A stretch of 64,000 nucleotides of DNA, taken from positions 58,529,850-58,593,849 of the forward strand of contig CM077645.1 in assembly GCA_039707465.1 (NCBI GenBank). The letters are read 5' to 3'. A model generated the notes under the pieces. The model did no database searches and was not told the DNA's origin. It worked only from the letters and a program-made list of their open reading frames with translations. Position 1 is the first letter of the stretch; every line of letters begins with the position of its first letter. This DNA is from Rhabdophis nuchalis (taxonomy: Eukaryota > Chordata > Lepidosauria > Squamata > Natricidae). This document shows positions 54,027 through 63,660 of this stretch, piece after piece. The translations under genes were made by a program, and so were the position numbers.

Positions 54027-54460
54027 ATTTATAGACCGCTCCCTCTCCCCGAAGGGACTCGGGGCGGTGAACAGGACTTTAAAAAACATATTTATAAATA
54101 CAACAATACAATATTTAAAATCAAATTAAATAATTTACCCTCCGCTAAAATTTTAAAATCTTAAAACCTTTAAAACCCTTAATACTATTCCCTACAATCC
54201 CTATTAAAACAATCTCAATTTATACTACAGGCTAGGATAGGATAGCTTAGGCCAGGCCGGCCTGATGAAAGAAGTAAGTTTTTAACTTTTGGCGGAAGGA
54301 GCGGAGGTCCATGGTTGTTCTAAGTTCGGGGGGTAGGTCGTTCCAGAGGGTCGGGCCCACCACAGAGAAGGCCCTTCCCCTGGGCGTCACCTGCTGGCAC
54401 TGCCTAGTGGACGGCACCCAGAGAAGTCCCTCTCTGTGGGAGCGGATGGGCCGCAGGGAT
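54027..54460 (-). mobile_element. L2-like LINE copy f, short 5'-truncated
   Basis: Minus orientation. 3' stem ACCGCTCCCTCTCC...GGGGCGGT at about 54036-54068, then the 3' UTR and about 190 bp of ORF2 C-terminal codons (GGCGGAAGGAGCGGAGGTCC to GGGAGCGGATGGGCCGC). It breaks off at 54460, next to a short telomere-like sequence. Confidence 0.9.
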
Positions 54461-54463
54461 TAT

Positions 54464-54485
54464 CTCACCCTCACCCTAACCCTAA
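54464..54485. repeat. Short telomere-like CCCTAA run
   Basis: CTCACCCTCACCCTAACCCTAA contains two perfect CCCTAA-type units preceded by two variant CCCTCA units, exactly beside the 5' junction of L2 copy f. Too short to be called an interstitial telomere with confidence. Confidence 0.5.
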
Positions 54486-54539
54486 GGAATATTTAAATTA
54501 ACACCATGAAAGGTATCTAAGGATATTCCCAATTATCTA

Positions 54540-54848
54540 GGTCATGATTGTCCGAAATGTGCTTTTTCCCCAAAAGTCTACTGGACATTCTTGGTTTTCC
54601 TTTCTTACCTTTCTTGTTTTTGAAAACATTTCACTTCTCATCCAAGAAGGTTTTTTTTTAATGATAATTGACTGGTGGCAAATGGAAGGATTTAAATTCG
54701 TTGCAGTCATTTGGTTGTGAGCAATCTGAGGGTCGGTTGTTAGCACTTTGAAAGTTGTTGAAGCTACTTGGGGGTTTATCTGTATCTTCAGAGTCACCTG
54801 AATCAGAGTGCAAATGGATGTTGAGAAGGTTCAGTTGAAGAAGATTTA
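54540..54848 (-). repeat. Possible interspersed repeat fragment, unclassified
   Basis: Read on the minus strand it has blocks I associate with a dispersed squamate repeat: CAGATTGCTCACAACCAAAT, CAACGAATTTAAATCCTTCC and CTTCTTGGATGAGAAGTGAA. There is only one copy in this window, so the call relies on memory alone. Penelope-like origin is a possibility I could not support. Confidence 0.3.
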
Positions 54849-55435
54849 TATGTAACTGTCATGAGCTGTCAGAGAAAATGCAGGATAGAATAGCAATAAA
54901 TAACAATTTGCAATAATTTTAAATAAACCAGAGTTTTTCAGACAGACTTTCTATCTTTAAACATTTTCCAAATGGAGCTCATTTTTGAACAAAACATACT
55001 GCATTCTTAAAATATGCTGCTGTTCTAAAGTTCAAAATCTTGACAATCAGTTATTACCCTGTAGTCTCTAACCTAACAATTATAGATACCCATTCAAAGG
55101 TAGATCTTTCAACTGAGGTTAACAATAAGTGAGCATCTTTCTGCTTGAATACTCAAGCAAGAATATTGTTCAGCGATGTTTCATATGCACCTTTTTAAAA
55201 GCTTCTGTTGCCTTTTCATATATAACCCACAATTCAGAACTTCTAACTAAATCAACACAGCATCTTATAGCAAAAATTACAGGGGAAAGGAAAGGATGTC
55301 ATAACAAATTCAGACCATGGAGCATGGCAACCAATAAAACAACCAATAAAATAGATGTTTCCAGGAAAGCAAGGACTCTCCTAATAAGGTTTACAAGTAA
55401 AAAAACAATTTAAAAGGATACAGGGAGTACTACAA
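54849..55435. other. Unannotated stretch
   Basis: No supported gene. The 94-codon frame at 55129-55413 has no recognisable domain. Confidence 0.45.
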
Positions 55436-55809
55436 TTTAGATGCAGCCATTGAGAAGACCTTGCCTAGAATCAAGTTTTGTATCAGACAATACCTGTTTT
55501 GACAACTGATGTACCATTTAAACAAGGAGAAAAGGATACATCTAAATTTGTGCGGCAGAAAAAGAAAACCGCAGGTTAAATATAAGGTGTTGCAAGATGC
55601 AAAGGTAAGAGTTGGATTGACTTTTACAACATTTGAAATTGTACCTGGCAGCTTACTGTACGGTTTGGATAAAAGAGGTGTGCTACTGAGAAGTACAAGG
55701 CTTTTAGAGTTAGAAGGATATGATTTGAGATTTGGCATTAGTATCTGTGGTATGATAAAGTCAAGATTAATTTGAATTTCAAAAATTATATTGTTAGAAT
55801 GAAGGCCAA

Positions 55810-56333
55810 CACACACACACACACACAGGATGTATGTATGTATGTATGTATGTATGTATGTATGTATGTATGTATGTATGTATGTATGTATGTTCCAGCA
55901 TAATTCTGGAGAGCCTAGGCCCTAGAGCAATTTTAACCAAACTTGGTACACAGATGACTTATCCTCTGGAAAAAAATATTGGTGTGTGTGTGTGTGTGTG
56001 TGTTCCAGTATAACTCTGGAATGTGTGATCCGTTAAGGAGAGTGAGTACAGCATCCTAGAATGGCAATTGTTTGTGATGTCAGTTCCTTCGCAGCTTCCT
56101 CTGGAAAGCCAGCAATGACATTCACCTCCAGTGGACCAATGAGGAAGCGCCTGATAGATTTGGGGCAATGTGCCAGGATTGTAGACAGGGAAGGAAAAAG
56201 GAGTGCATGGGAGGGAGAAGGGAGAGGGCAGGAATGATAGGCATGGGAGTAGGGGGAAGAACTGTCACTCTCAATAGTTCCCTGTCAGATTCGACATCTG
56301 TTAATTCCTGGGCAACACTGGGTTATCGGCTAG
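55810..56333 (+). mobile_element. Helitron-like element inserted in L1
   Basis: Ends CTAG (56330-56333) followed by T, with a GC-rich CCTGGGCAACACTGGG segment just upstream that can partly fold, as at Helitron 3' ends. The L1 coding sequence is continuous on the two sides. The 5' end has been obscured by AC and ATGT microsatellites, so its TC start is not certain. Interior includes two related blocks, TTCCAGCATAATTCTGGAGA and TTCCAGTATAACTCTGGAAT. No Rep/helicase gene. Confidence 0.55.
55811..56001. repeat. (AC)n, (ATGT)n and (GT)n microsatellites
   Basis: (AC)n at 55811-55827, about 15 ATGT units at 55831-55891 and (GT)n at 55981-56001, all inside the Helitron-like insertion. Confidence 0.9.
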
Positions 56334-57236
56334 TACAAAATAAATTCAAGAGAAAAACTGATAGCAGAGGGACAAAGTTGCCAATAGTTTTCTTATTACA
56401 GTCTAAAGGTTTAAAGTAGAAGAGAGTTTATGGTTCTGAATATTTTAAGATTGAATTTGAAACAGATTTATATAAAAATGATGATGAATGCTAAATTGAA
56501 TAAACTTGTGAAAAAGTGGGCTAAAATTTTGGTTATAATATACAGATGGAACAATGGCGAACTATGTAGTTTAAAGCACTTAAATTTATACTATGTTATA
56601 ATCTTAGCGAGAATTACTGTTTGTATACACTATTTCATCAGAGAAATTGTCTAGAATGTATAAAGAGATTTCAAATTTATGCCGAAAATATGAACAAGAA
56701 GGAACATTTCATCATGCTTGGTGGATGTAAATAAAAGCTGGAAAAATTGCATTCAAGTATATACATTGATTTGAGGATTTTAAGGATTTCAAAGATTAAT
56801 ATACAATTGATCTTTCTTTTGAAGTTAATGGGAAATTAGAAAAAAATAATGGAATTTTATAATTGCAGCACTACTATTCTATCAAAGGCAGAAAGATACC
56901 TACAAGGCAATACCTACAAGGGAAGAAGAGATGGTGACTATGATGGAATTTGCAAAGATGACTACACTGACTTCTTTGATTAGAGATAGGACAATATCTA
57001 CATTTATTGCTCAATGGACACCACTTCATGAATATTTTTTGTAGAAAGCAGAAAAAAGTGAACTTAAAGTTCACTTTATAGTTCACTGATTTATAGTTTT
57101 GATTATTAGACAGAAAAGTAGACAGTAACTTGTAATTTTAGAGAAAGGTACATGTATAACTATAAAGTTGCTTTAAGGAAGATTAGAAACTACTGGTTTG
57201 TATCTTTTTTATCTTTCTTTTCTATTTTTCTCTATT

Positions 57237-57727
57237 TAGAGTTTAGAGTTTAGAGTTTATTGGTTTTTTATACCGCCCTACTCCCGAAGGACTCAGGGTG
57301 GTATACAGCCAAAATAAAAACAGATATATAAATATATAAAAACAAATATATAAAAGCTATATGTTTTAAAAGCTTTTAAAAGATATAATTAAAATATTGG
57401 CCAAAACATGGAAAAAAACCAAACTAACCCTGATTAAAATAATAGAAGCTTAAATTTAAAAGTTTAAATTTAAAAATCATGCTTTATGCCAGCCCGGCTT
57501 GTTTAAAGAGAAAGGTTTTGAGACCGCGGCAGAAGGTACATAAGTCAGGGATAGTTCTTAATTCCGGGGGCAATTCGGTCCAGAGGGCAGGTGCTCCCAT
57601 GGAGAAGGCTCTCCCCCTGGGTGTCGCCAGTCGACATTGTCTAGCCGACGGCACCATGAGGAGACCCTCTCTATGGGAGCGTACGGGCCAGTGGGAGGCT
57701 CTCGGTGGCAGAAGGCGATCTCGTAGG
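57237..57727 (-). mobile_element. L2-like LINE copy g, diverged subfamily
   Basis: Minus orientation. The tail is TTTAGAG repeated four times (57234-57260), followed by TATACCGCCCTACTCCC...GGACTCAGGGTGGTATA stem sequence, 3' UTR and a short ORF2 end with CCAGAGGGCAGGTGCTCCCA and GGAGACCCTCTCTATGGGAG blocks. More diverged from the other copies; not translatable. Confidence 0.8.
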
Positions 57728-57780
57728 TTTCTTTTACCTTTCTCCTTTTCTTACACTTTTAGATATCTCTTTGTTTTTTT

Positions 57781-58867
57781 CTTTCTCCACAGCCCTTAAA
57801 GAATAGATATAATGTAAAGAAGCAGTAGGACTGGAAAACACAACTGTAAACAGTATGTCTACTCTTCATTAGACTTCAAAGAATGATATGGTCAGAATCA
57901 ACTCACCATATAACCAAAATCTAGTGCTGAAATGCATATTCTTAGAAGGATTATGATCGATGTCTATGCCCTAAACCTTAAACATATATCTGATATACTT
58001 TTTTTTATTTTACTGTCAGTCATATTTTTTGCCATTGTACACATTCCAAATATTTCAGTAGTAATGGGATTTATCACTGAGTAATTTGATTTTCAGAGAT
58101 TGTAATTTCACAGGGCAAGACGAAAACTTGCATATGAATGAGCAATTTTAGTTTCATTTATTTTATGACTACCCAAGCTGTTCCAAATTCTCACTTCCAA
58201 AGATGACTTCTGATTTAAGTAAGAAATGATGTAAGTTGGATGATATAAATCCATATAGTTGGTTTTGGAAGATTATCCTAAAAAACCTTGAAATACTGAA
58301 AAAAACCTGAGTTGGATTTTGGAATTCCATAAACACAATTTAATTTCAATCTTAATTCAATTAACAGTGTTGCAGGAAGTAACACCTATTTGCTCTCTCT
58401 ATTTTACCCATTTTGTTTTGAAGAACTTTATTCTATTTTAAGTCTGACCACAGTGAAGAGGCTGCATCTTCAGTATCTTCTTACTATTAGCTTTTTGCTG
58501 TTGTTCAGTATTTATTTTCATTTGTTATAAACAGAACCACCTTCATACAGAATTTTGTTATTTTAATAGGCATGGGCTTTGAATACATCAATGCTGAATT
58601 AAACTGAAAATTGTCAAAAGAGTTTATGCCTTTCTAGTCAGAGTTAGATGTTTCCAAAAGGAGCCAAAAATTGTTACCATTCAACACTTCAGAAGGCAGA
58701 AAGGCAAAAGGTAAGATTGGTGAATGTAGTTTCAAATATTACTCATTAAACCTTAAAAATGGAAACAGTTTATATCAAACCCGATGCATATTCTTTTAAT
58801 TATTGCATTTAATTCTCTTGTGTTTCCCTTTGGAAGCTCAAGTGGCATATATGGTTGTACCCATATC
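57781..58867. other. Unannotated AT-rich stretch
   Basis: No recognisable gene or repeat. Confidence 0.5.
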
Positions 58868-61800
58868 AATAATAATCAATCAATAATTTAATTTGTTGAC
58901 CGCTCCCACTCCCCAAGGGACTCGGAGCGGTGCACAGGGCAAATAAAACAATAAATACACATACACATGATAAAAACAAATTAAATATATCCCTGCGCTA
59001 AAAATTACCAATTAAAATACTAAAATCCCTATCTAAAATTATTAACAATCCCATAGACGAGAGACTACCCTAGGCCGGCCAAGCAGAAGAAATATGTTTT
59101 TAATTTTAGACGGAAGGAGCGGAGGTCCGTAGTTGTTCTAATGTCGGGGGGAAGGTTGTTCCAGAGGGCTGGGCCTGCCACAGAGAGAGCCCTTCCCCTG
59201 GGCGTCGCCCGCTGACAAAGTCTAGTGGACGGCACCCGGAGAAGTCCCTCTCTGTGGGAGCGAATTGGCCGTGTGGATGTATGAGGCAGGATCCGATCCT
59301 GCAAATAGCTAGGTCCAGAGCCATGGAGCACTTTGAAGATGATAACTAAAACCTTGAAGCGCACCCGGAAGACGACAGGCAGCCAGTGCAGCTCGCGCAA
59401 GAGCGGTGTTACATGGGTAAACCTTAAGGTTCCTATAATTGCTCGCGCGGCTGCATTCTGGACTAGCTGAAGTCTCCGAGTGCACCTCAAGGGGAGCCCC
59501 ATGTAGAGAGAGTTACAATAGTCCAGTCGGGATGTCATGAGAGCATGAGTGACTGTGCAAAGGGCGTCCTGATCCAATAGGGGGCGCAACTGGCGAACCA
59601 GGTGAACCTGGTAGAACGCCCTCCTGGCCACGGCTGTCACTTGATCTTCCATGGACAGCCGGGCATCCAGGAGGACACCCAAGTTGCGCGCCCCATCCAC
59701 TGGGGCAAGATGTTCGCCCCCAATGGCCAGCGATGGAATCAGCTGGTTGAATCGGGCAGCCGGAAACCACAGCCACTCGGTCTTGGTCGGGTTGAGCTTG
59801 AGTCCGTTTCTTCCCATCCAGACCCGTACGGCTTCCAGGCACTGGCACATCACCGCTACGGCATCGTTGGGGTGGTTTGGGGTAGATATATACAGCTGAG
59901 TGTCATCAGCGTAGAGATGGTACTCTACCCCAAAACCACGGATGATCTCACCCAGCGGCTTCATATATGTGTTAAACAGGAGAGGCGAGAGGACCGACCC
60001 CTGAGGCACCCCACATGTGAGGGGTCTCGAGGTCGACCTCTGCTCTCCTGTCAACACAAATTGCGATCGGCCAGAGAGGTAGGAGGAGAACCACCGTAAA
60101 ACGGTGCCTCCCACCCCCAACCCCCCCAGCCGATGCAATAGGATACCATGGTCGATGGTATCAAAAGCCACCGAGAGGTCTAATAGGACCAGGATGGAGG
60201 AACAACCCCCATCTCTGGCCCTCCAGAGATCATCAACCAACGCGACCAATGCCGTCTCGGTGCTATGCCCGGGCCGAAAGCCGGACTGGCACGGGTCTAG
60301 ATAATCAACTTCCTCCAGGTGACGGGGAAACTGTTGTGCCACCACACTCTCAACAACCTTCGCCAAGAAGGGAAAGTTGGAGACTGGACGATAGTTGGTT
60401 AATAAAGCTGGATCCAAAGAGGGCTTCTTAAGGAGGGGCCTCACCATAGCCTCTTTTAGGGAAGCAGGCAAGGAACCCTCACTTAAGGAAGCGTTGACAA
60501 CCTCTTGGAGCCAGCCTCGTGTCACCTCCCAGGATGCCAGTACAAGCCAGGAGGGACACGGGTCCAATAAACATGTGGTGGCTCGCAGTCGCCCACGTAA
60601 CCTGTCCATATCCTCGGAAGTAACGGAGTCAAACTCCTCCCAAACAAGATCTGTCTCGTGGCATCCCACTGGGCCATCAATGGGGGCTAGCTCGTTCTGT
60701 ATCTGAGCGATTTTCTCCTGCAGAAAAATCACAAATTTCTCTGCTCTACCCTGTAGCGGGGCTTCCCGCACCCTCTGTTGAAGGAGGGAGCGGATCACCC
60801 TAAACAGGGCGGCAGGGCGGTTTTCTGCGGATGCTATGAGAGTGGTACAATGATGACGTTTGGCCACTCTCAGCACCACAATGTAAGTCCGTAAATGGGC
60901 TCTTACCTGTGTCCGGTCACATTCAAATCGAGTAGACCTCCATCTTCTCTCTAGGCATCTCTTGTGGCGTTTCATCACCCTTAGCTCCTCGGTAAACCAA
61001 GGAGCCAGGGTAGCTCGCCGCCGCAAGAGAAGCCGCAAGGGCGCGACCCGATCCAAGGCTCCCGTGGTCGCAGTATTCCATGCGGCCACGAGGTCCTCCA
61101 TCGGGGCGCGGGTCAGGGGAACAGGAAGTGGCCCAAGCGCCGCCTGGAACCCATCAGGGTCCATCAGGCGCCTGGGGCGGAACCAGATAGATGACTCAGG
61201 TTCCGCCTCCCCGCGGTGGGAGGTGGCAGTTGGAAAGTCGAGCCGGAGAAGTGAGTGGTCTGACCATGACAAGGGTGTGATGACTATATCCCCTGTACCC
61301 AGATCACTCTTCCATTGGCCAGAGACAAAGATGAGATCCGGTGTGTGTCCACCCTCGTGGGTGGGGCCTTGAATTACTTGGGTCAGGTCCATGGCCGTCA
61401 TGGAAGCCATGAACTCCCGAGCCACCTCGGATGATTCGCCCACCGATGGCAGGTTAAAGTCCCCCATGACTAAAAGTCTGGGGGTCTCAACTGCCACCGT
61501 AGCGATCACCTCCAGGAGCTCGGGCAGGGCTGCTGCTACATAGCGGGGAGCCAGGTATACAACCAGCAAGCCCAACTGCCTCCCTCGGCCCCACTTCACG
61601 CAGAGGGACTTACAACCGGTGGTCTGTGGCACAATGGTCTCTCTCGGCTCAAGACCTTCCCTAATGACAACCGCTACCCCACCACCCCTACCTAGGGCCC
61701 GGGGCTGATGAAAAGCGCGGTAACCTGGTGGGCACATTTCAATGAGGGGGAGTCCTCCCTCGTGGCCCAACCAGGTCTCCGCAATTCCTACCAGGTCCGG

Positions 61801-62034
61801 CTCCCCCTCTGACACAAGGTCATGGATGAGGGGGGCTTTGTTGACAACGGACCTGGCATTGCAAAACATCAGCCGCAGGCCCTGGCTCTGTAGTCCCTGA
61901 CCACCTAGCCTGCAGGGGTTGTGGCACCTGACCGTTTGCAACCAACGGCCACGCACCCCCAACCGGGAGGATGGAACTTTATCCCCCAACAACAAACCTT
62001 TGATAAGGATGCAACATAAAGTAATTGACAGCAC
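58868..62034 (-). mobile_element. L2-like LINE copy h, near full-length
   Basis: About 3.1 kb in minus orientation: tail of ATCAATAATAATCAATC repeats, the ACCGCTCC/GGAGCGGT stem (58899-58931), a 3' UTR and the complete-looking ORF2. The 5' boundary is not defined; GC-rich element sequence fades into AT-rich DNA between about 61960 and 62010, so the first codons of the frame may be flanking DNA. No upstream ORF1 is visible. Confidence 0.92.
59065..62034 (-). CDS. L2-like LINE ORF2: endonuclease-reverse transcriptase
   Basis: 989 uninterrupted codons, about the usual length for L2-clade ORF2. Residues about 53-267 are the apurinic-type endonuclease, which nicks target DNA: FCNARS (N59), GIAETWLG (E86), MGDFNLPS (D192, N194), PDLIFVS (D233) and SDHSLLRLDF (D259, H260). 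The reverse transcriptase spans about 520-800: NYRPVSNFPF, SGFRPGHSTETAL, LLDLSVAFDTIDH (D619), GVPQGSVLSPLLF, YADDTQLYIS (D710-D711) and RNLGVLLD. A C-terminal region with SRLDYCNSLYMGLP, LHWLPVVFRVRFKV and SHREGLLRVPS follows. All catalytic residues I can name are present. ATG at 62034 is the first in frame; the leading about 15 residues may be flank. Confidence 0.93.
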   Translation of the reverse strand: MLSITLCCILIKGLLLGDKVPSSRLGVRGRWLQTVRCHNPCRLGGQGLQSQGLRLMFCNARSVVNKAPLIHDLVSEGEPDLVGIAETWLGHEGGLPLIEMCPPGYRAFHQPRALGRGGGVAVVIREGLEPRETIVPQTTGCKSLCVKWGRGRQLGLLVVYLAPRYVAAALPELLEVIATVAVETPRLLVMGDFNLPSVGESSEVAREFMASMTAMDLTQVIQGPTHEGGHTPDLIFVSGQWKSDLGTGDIVITPLSWSDHSLLRLDFPTATSHRGEAEPESSIWFRPRRLMDPDGFQAALGPLPVPLTRAPMEDLVAAWNTATTGALDRVAPLRLLLRRRATLAPWFTEELRVMKRHKRCLERRWRSTRFECDRTQVRAHLRTYIVVLRVAKRHHCTTLIASAENRPAALFRVIRSLLQQRVREAPLQGRAEKFVIFLQEKIAQIQNELAPIDGPVGCHETDLVWEEFDSVTSEDMDRLRGRLRATTCLLDPCPSWLVLASWEVTRGWLQEVVNASLSEGSLPASLKEAMVRPLLKKPSLDPALLTNYRPVSNFPFLAKVVESVVAQQFPRHLEEVDYLDPCQSGFRPGHSTETALVALVDDLWRARDGGCSSILVLLDLSVAFDTIDHGILLHRLGGLGVGGTVLRWFSSYLSGRSQFVLTGEQRSTSRPLTCGVPQGSVLSPLLFNTYMKPLGEIIRGFGVEYHLYADDTQLYISTPNHPNDAVAVMCQCLEAVRVWMGRNGLKLNPTKTEWLWFPAARFNQLIPSLAIGGEHLAPVDGARNLGVLLDARLSMEDQVTAVARRAFYQVHLVRQLRPLLDQDALCTVTHALMTSRLDYCNSLYMGLPLRCTRRLQLVQNAAARAIIGTLRFTHVTPLLRELHWLPVVFRVRFKVLVIIFKVLHGSGPSYLQDRILPHTSTRPIRSHREGLLRVPSTRLCQRATPRGRALSVAGPALWNNLPPDIRTTTDLRSFRLKLKTYFFCLAGLG

Positions 62035-62035
62035 T

Positions 62036-62424
62036 GAAGTTACCTATTGAGATCTGTGGCCAAGGAGATTGTCATTTGGTGTTCTAAAGCTAATTCCAAT
62101 ATCTTAACGCCTACACTATACCATCTACCCACAGTGTAGTCATTAAGATATACGATAGATTGATGATATAGGTATATAAAATACAATTGTTCCTGAACTG
62201 TTCCTCTCGATTGAGAAAACAGAATATTGAATGTTTAATAGTATCAAGAATCTAATGCATACAAAGTATCTGCTTTGCATCCATATAAAGGAAGTAATTC
62301 ATAATAAATTCATAACCATGCAAATTTTTCCCAGAAAATTGAGATCACTACAGGCAATTCACAGGTTAAAAACATTCTGATTTAAGTACATCCCCTAAAA
62401 GCTATTACCAAATATGATGGATAT
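62036..62424. other. Unannotated AT-rich stretch
   Basis: No feature recognised upstream of the L2 copy. Confidence 0.5.
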
Positions 62425-62569
62425 GTTGTCCTTTCTCAAGTAGACAAAATGCTGAAGTGGTGCAAAGCTTTCAGGAACTGCTGAAACCAGGTGTTTTTAA
62501 TATATGTCCAGATTTTAGCAGTTCCTGAAAGCATTGCTTCAGTGTTTCGTCAGCTCAAGGAAAGACAAT
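62425..62569. repeat. Unclassified palindromic element
   Basis: A 145-bp imperfect inverted repeat. TTGTCCTTTCTCAAG...GCTTTCAGGAACTGCTGAAA on the left (62425-62486) is complemented by TTTTAGCAGTTCCTGAAAGC...CTCAAGGAAAGACAA on the right (62512-62569). It looks like a foldback MITE but differs from the hAT palindromes and lacks CAG...CTG ends or a clear target duplication. Confidence 0.7.
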
Positions 62570-63275
62570 ACTACCCACCATTTTATATTAGGCATTCAGT
62601 TTGTAAGTAAAAGTTCTGACTTATATACAAATTTGTGTTAAAGATAGAGGTAGGAAATGGAACTTGTTCTTAGCCTAGGGACTGTCTGTATTGTATATAA
62701 TTAAATCCTGAATATTAAGTTAAAGCAATGTAACTTTCAAAATGGAATGTAGCCAAGATAAAAATAGCTACAATTGTGAGATTCTTAGTAGTGACATTAG
62801 AGTAGCACATCAGAATAGCGAATAGACATTAGAATAGCACGTTGGAGTTTAGTTGAATATTGCTGATCTTTAAACAGAAATGACAGTATTTTAAACAGTA
62901 ATGTATAATATTCCCTTTTAACTTTGGAATTAGGATAGTGACTTTTTGGTGTTTGCAGCATCTATGCCATGTTCATTAGAATTTTCAGAGACTAAAGAAT
63001 CCTGTAATGATCCCAACTAATGTATAGGATATAGACCACCATGAACACATCACATTCCTGTATTCTATTTAAGCATGAATGGAATAGACCCTAAAAAAAG
63101 AACCAGTCAGTTGTTGTTTTTTAATTTATAACCAACCAACTTGTACCACGATGGAGCCTGGGCATCCTTGGTCTTACAGGTAGAATATTCAAAGTCATTA
63201 CCCCATAGCAAGCTTTGTAAAATATCATCACTTGAAGCCTTTCTTTGGATACAGACATCAAAGAAATATACCTTA
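62570..63275. other. Unannotated stretch
   Basis: No gene recognised. ACATTAGAGTAGCAC and ACATTAGAATAGCAC (62796 and 62828) are a small local duplication. Confidence 0.5.
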
Positions 63276-63277
63276 TA

Positions 63278-63658
63278 CAGGCAGTCCTTGATTTACAACT
63301 ACTATTGAGTCCAAAAGACATTTGTTTAGTGAGGGATTTTTTTGCCCCATTTTATGATCCTGCTTGCCACCATTGGTAAGTGAATCACTGTAGTTGTTCA
63401 GTTAGTACTGTTGTTAATTGAATCTGACTTCCTCATTGACTTCACTTGTCAAAAAGTCCCAAAACTTGATCAAATGACCACATGACACTACAATTATCAC
63501 AAATATGAGTCAGTTAAGCATCCAAAGTTGGGTATTGGGTGGCCATGGGTATGTTGCAATGGTCATAAGTGTGAAAAATAGTCATAAGTCACATTTTTCA
63601 GTGCTGTTATAACTTTGAATGATCCCTAAATGAACTGTTTTAAGGTGAGGACTACCTG
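63278..63658. mobile_element. Tigger-like MITE, second family
   Basis: Ends CAGGCAGTCCTTGATTTAC and AAGGTGAGGACTACCTG are imperfect inverted repeats, flanked by TA (63276-63277 and 63659-63660), as in Tc1/mariner/pogo elements. 381 bp. Interior has GCCCCATTTTATGATCCTG, a TCATTGACTTCACTTGTC block and GTCATAAGTGTGAAAAATAG. The sequence near its left end matches, in reverse, the 17141-17215 segment of the chimeric hAT MITE. No transposase. Confidence 0.8.
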
Positions 63659-63660
63659 TA

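Larger units (their letters stand above)
55436..57044 (+). pseudogene. L1-clade ORF2 C-terminus, broken and split
   Basis: Plus-strand blocks before the break: a DAAIEKTLPRIKF-like start, KRKPQVKYKVLQDAKVRVGL (about 55560), RLLELEGYDLRFG (55700-55735), then in a shifted frame [19 protein letters not shown] (55747-55806). After the Helitron-like insertion come EQEGTFHHAWW (56695) and a clean stretch TREEEMVTMMEFAKMTTLTSLIRDRTISTFIAQWTPLHEYFL is present as TREEEMVTMMEFAKMTTL and IRDRTISTFIAQWTPLHEYF (56915-57041) before the stop. These follow the order of L1 ORF2 beyond the reverse transcriptase. Many stops and frameshifts; inactive. Confidence 0.75.
55436..57780 (+). mobile_element. L1-clade LINE 3' part, interrupted by two later insertions
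   Basis: L1 ORF2 C-terminal sequence runs 55436-55809, is interrupted by a Helitron-like element to 56333, resumes at 56334 and ends with an ORF2 stop at 57042-57044. The pyrimidine-rich 3' UTR is then split by an L2 fragment (57237-57727); similar TTTCTCCTTTTCTTAC sequence continues after it to about 57780. Confidence 0.75.

Noticed and set aside
54622..54649. Hammerhead-ribozyme-like motif on the minus strand (GGATGAG...GTGAAAT)
   Set aside because: Resembles the CTGATGA...GAAA core of Penelope-type hammerheads but has an extra G in the first core strand and GAAAT rather than GAAAC; stems cannot be shown. Structure prediction and other copies would decide.
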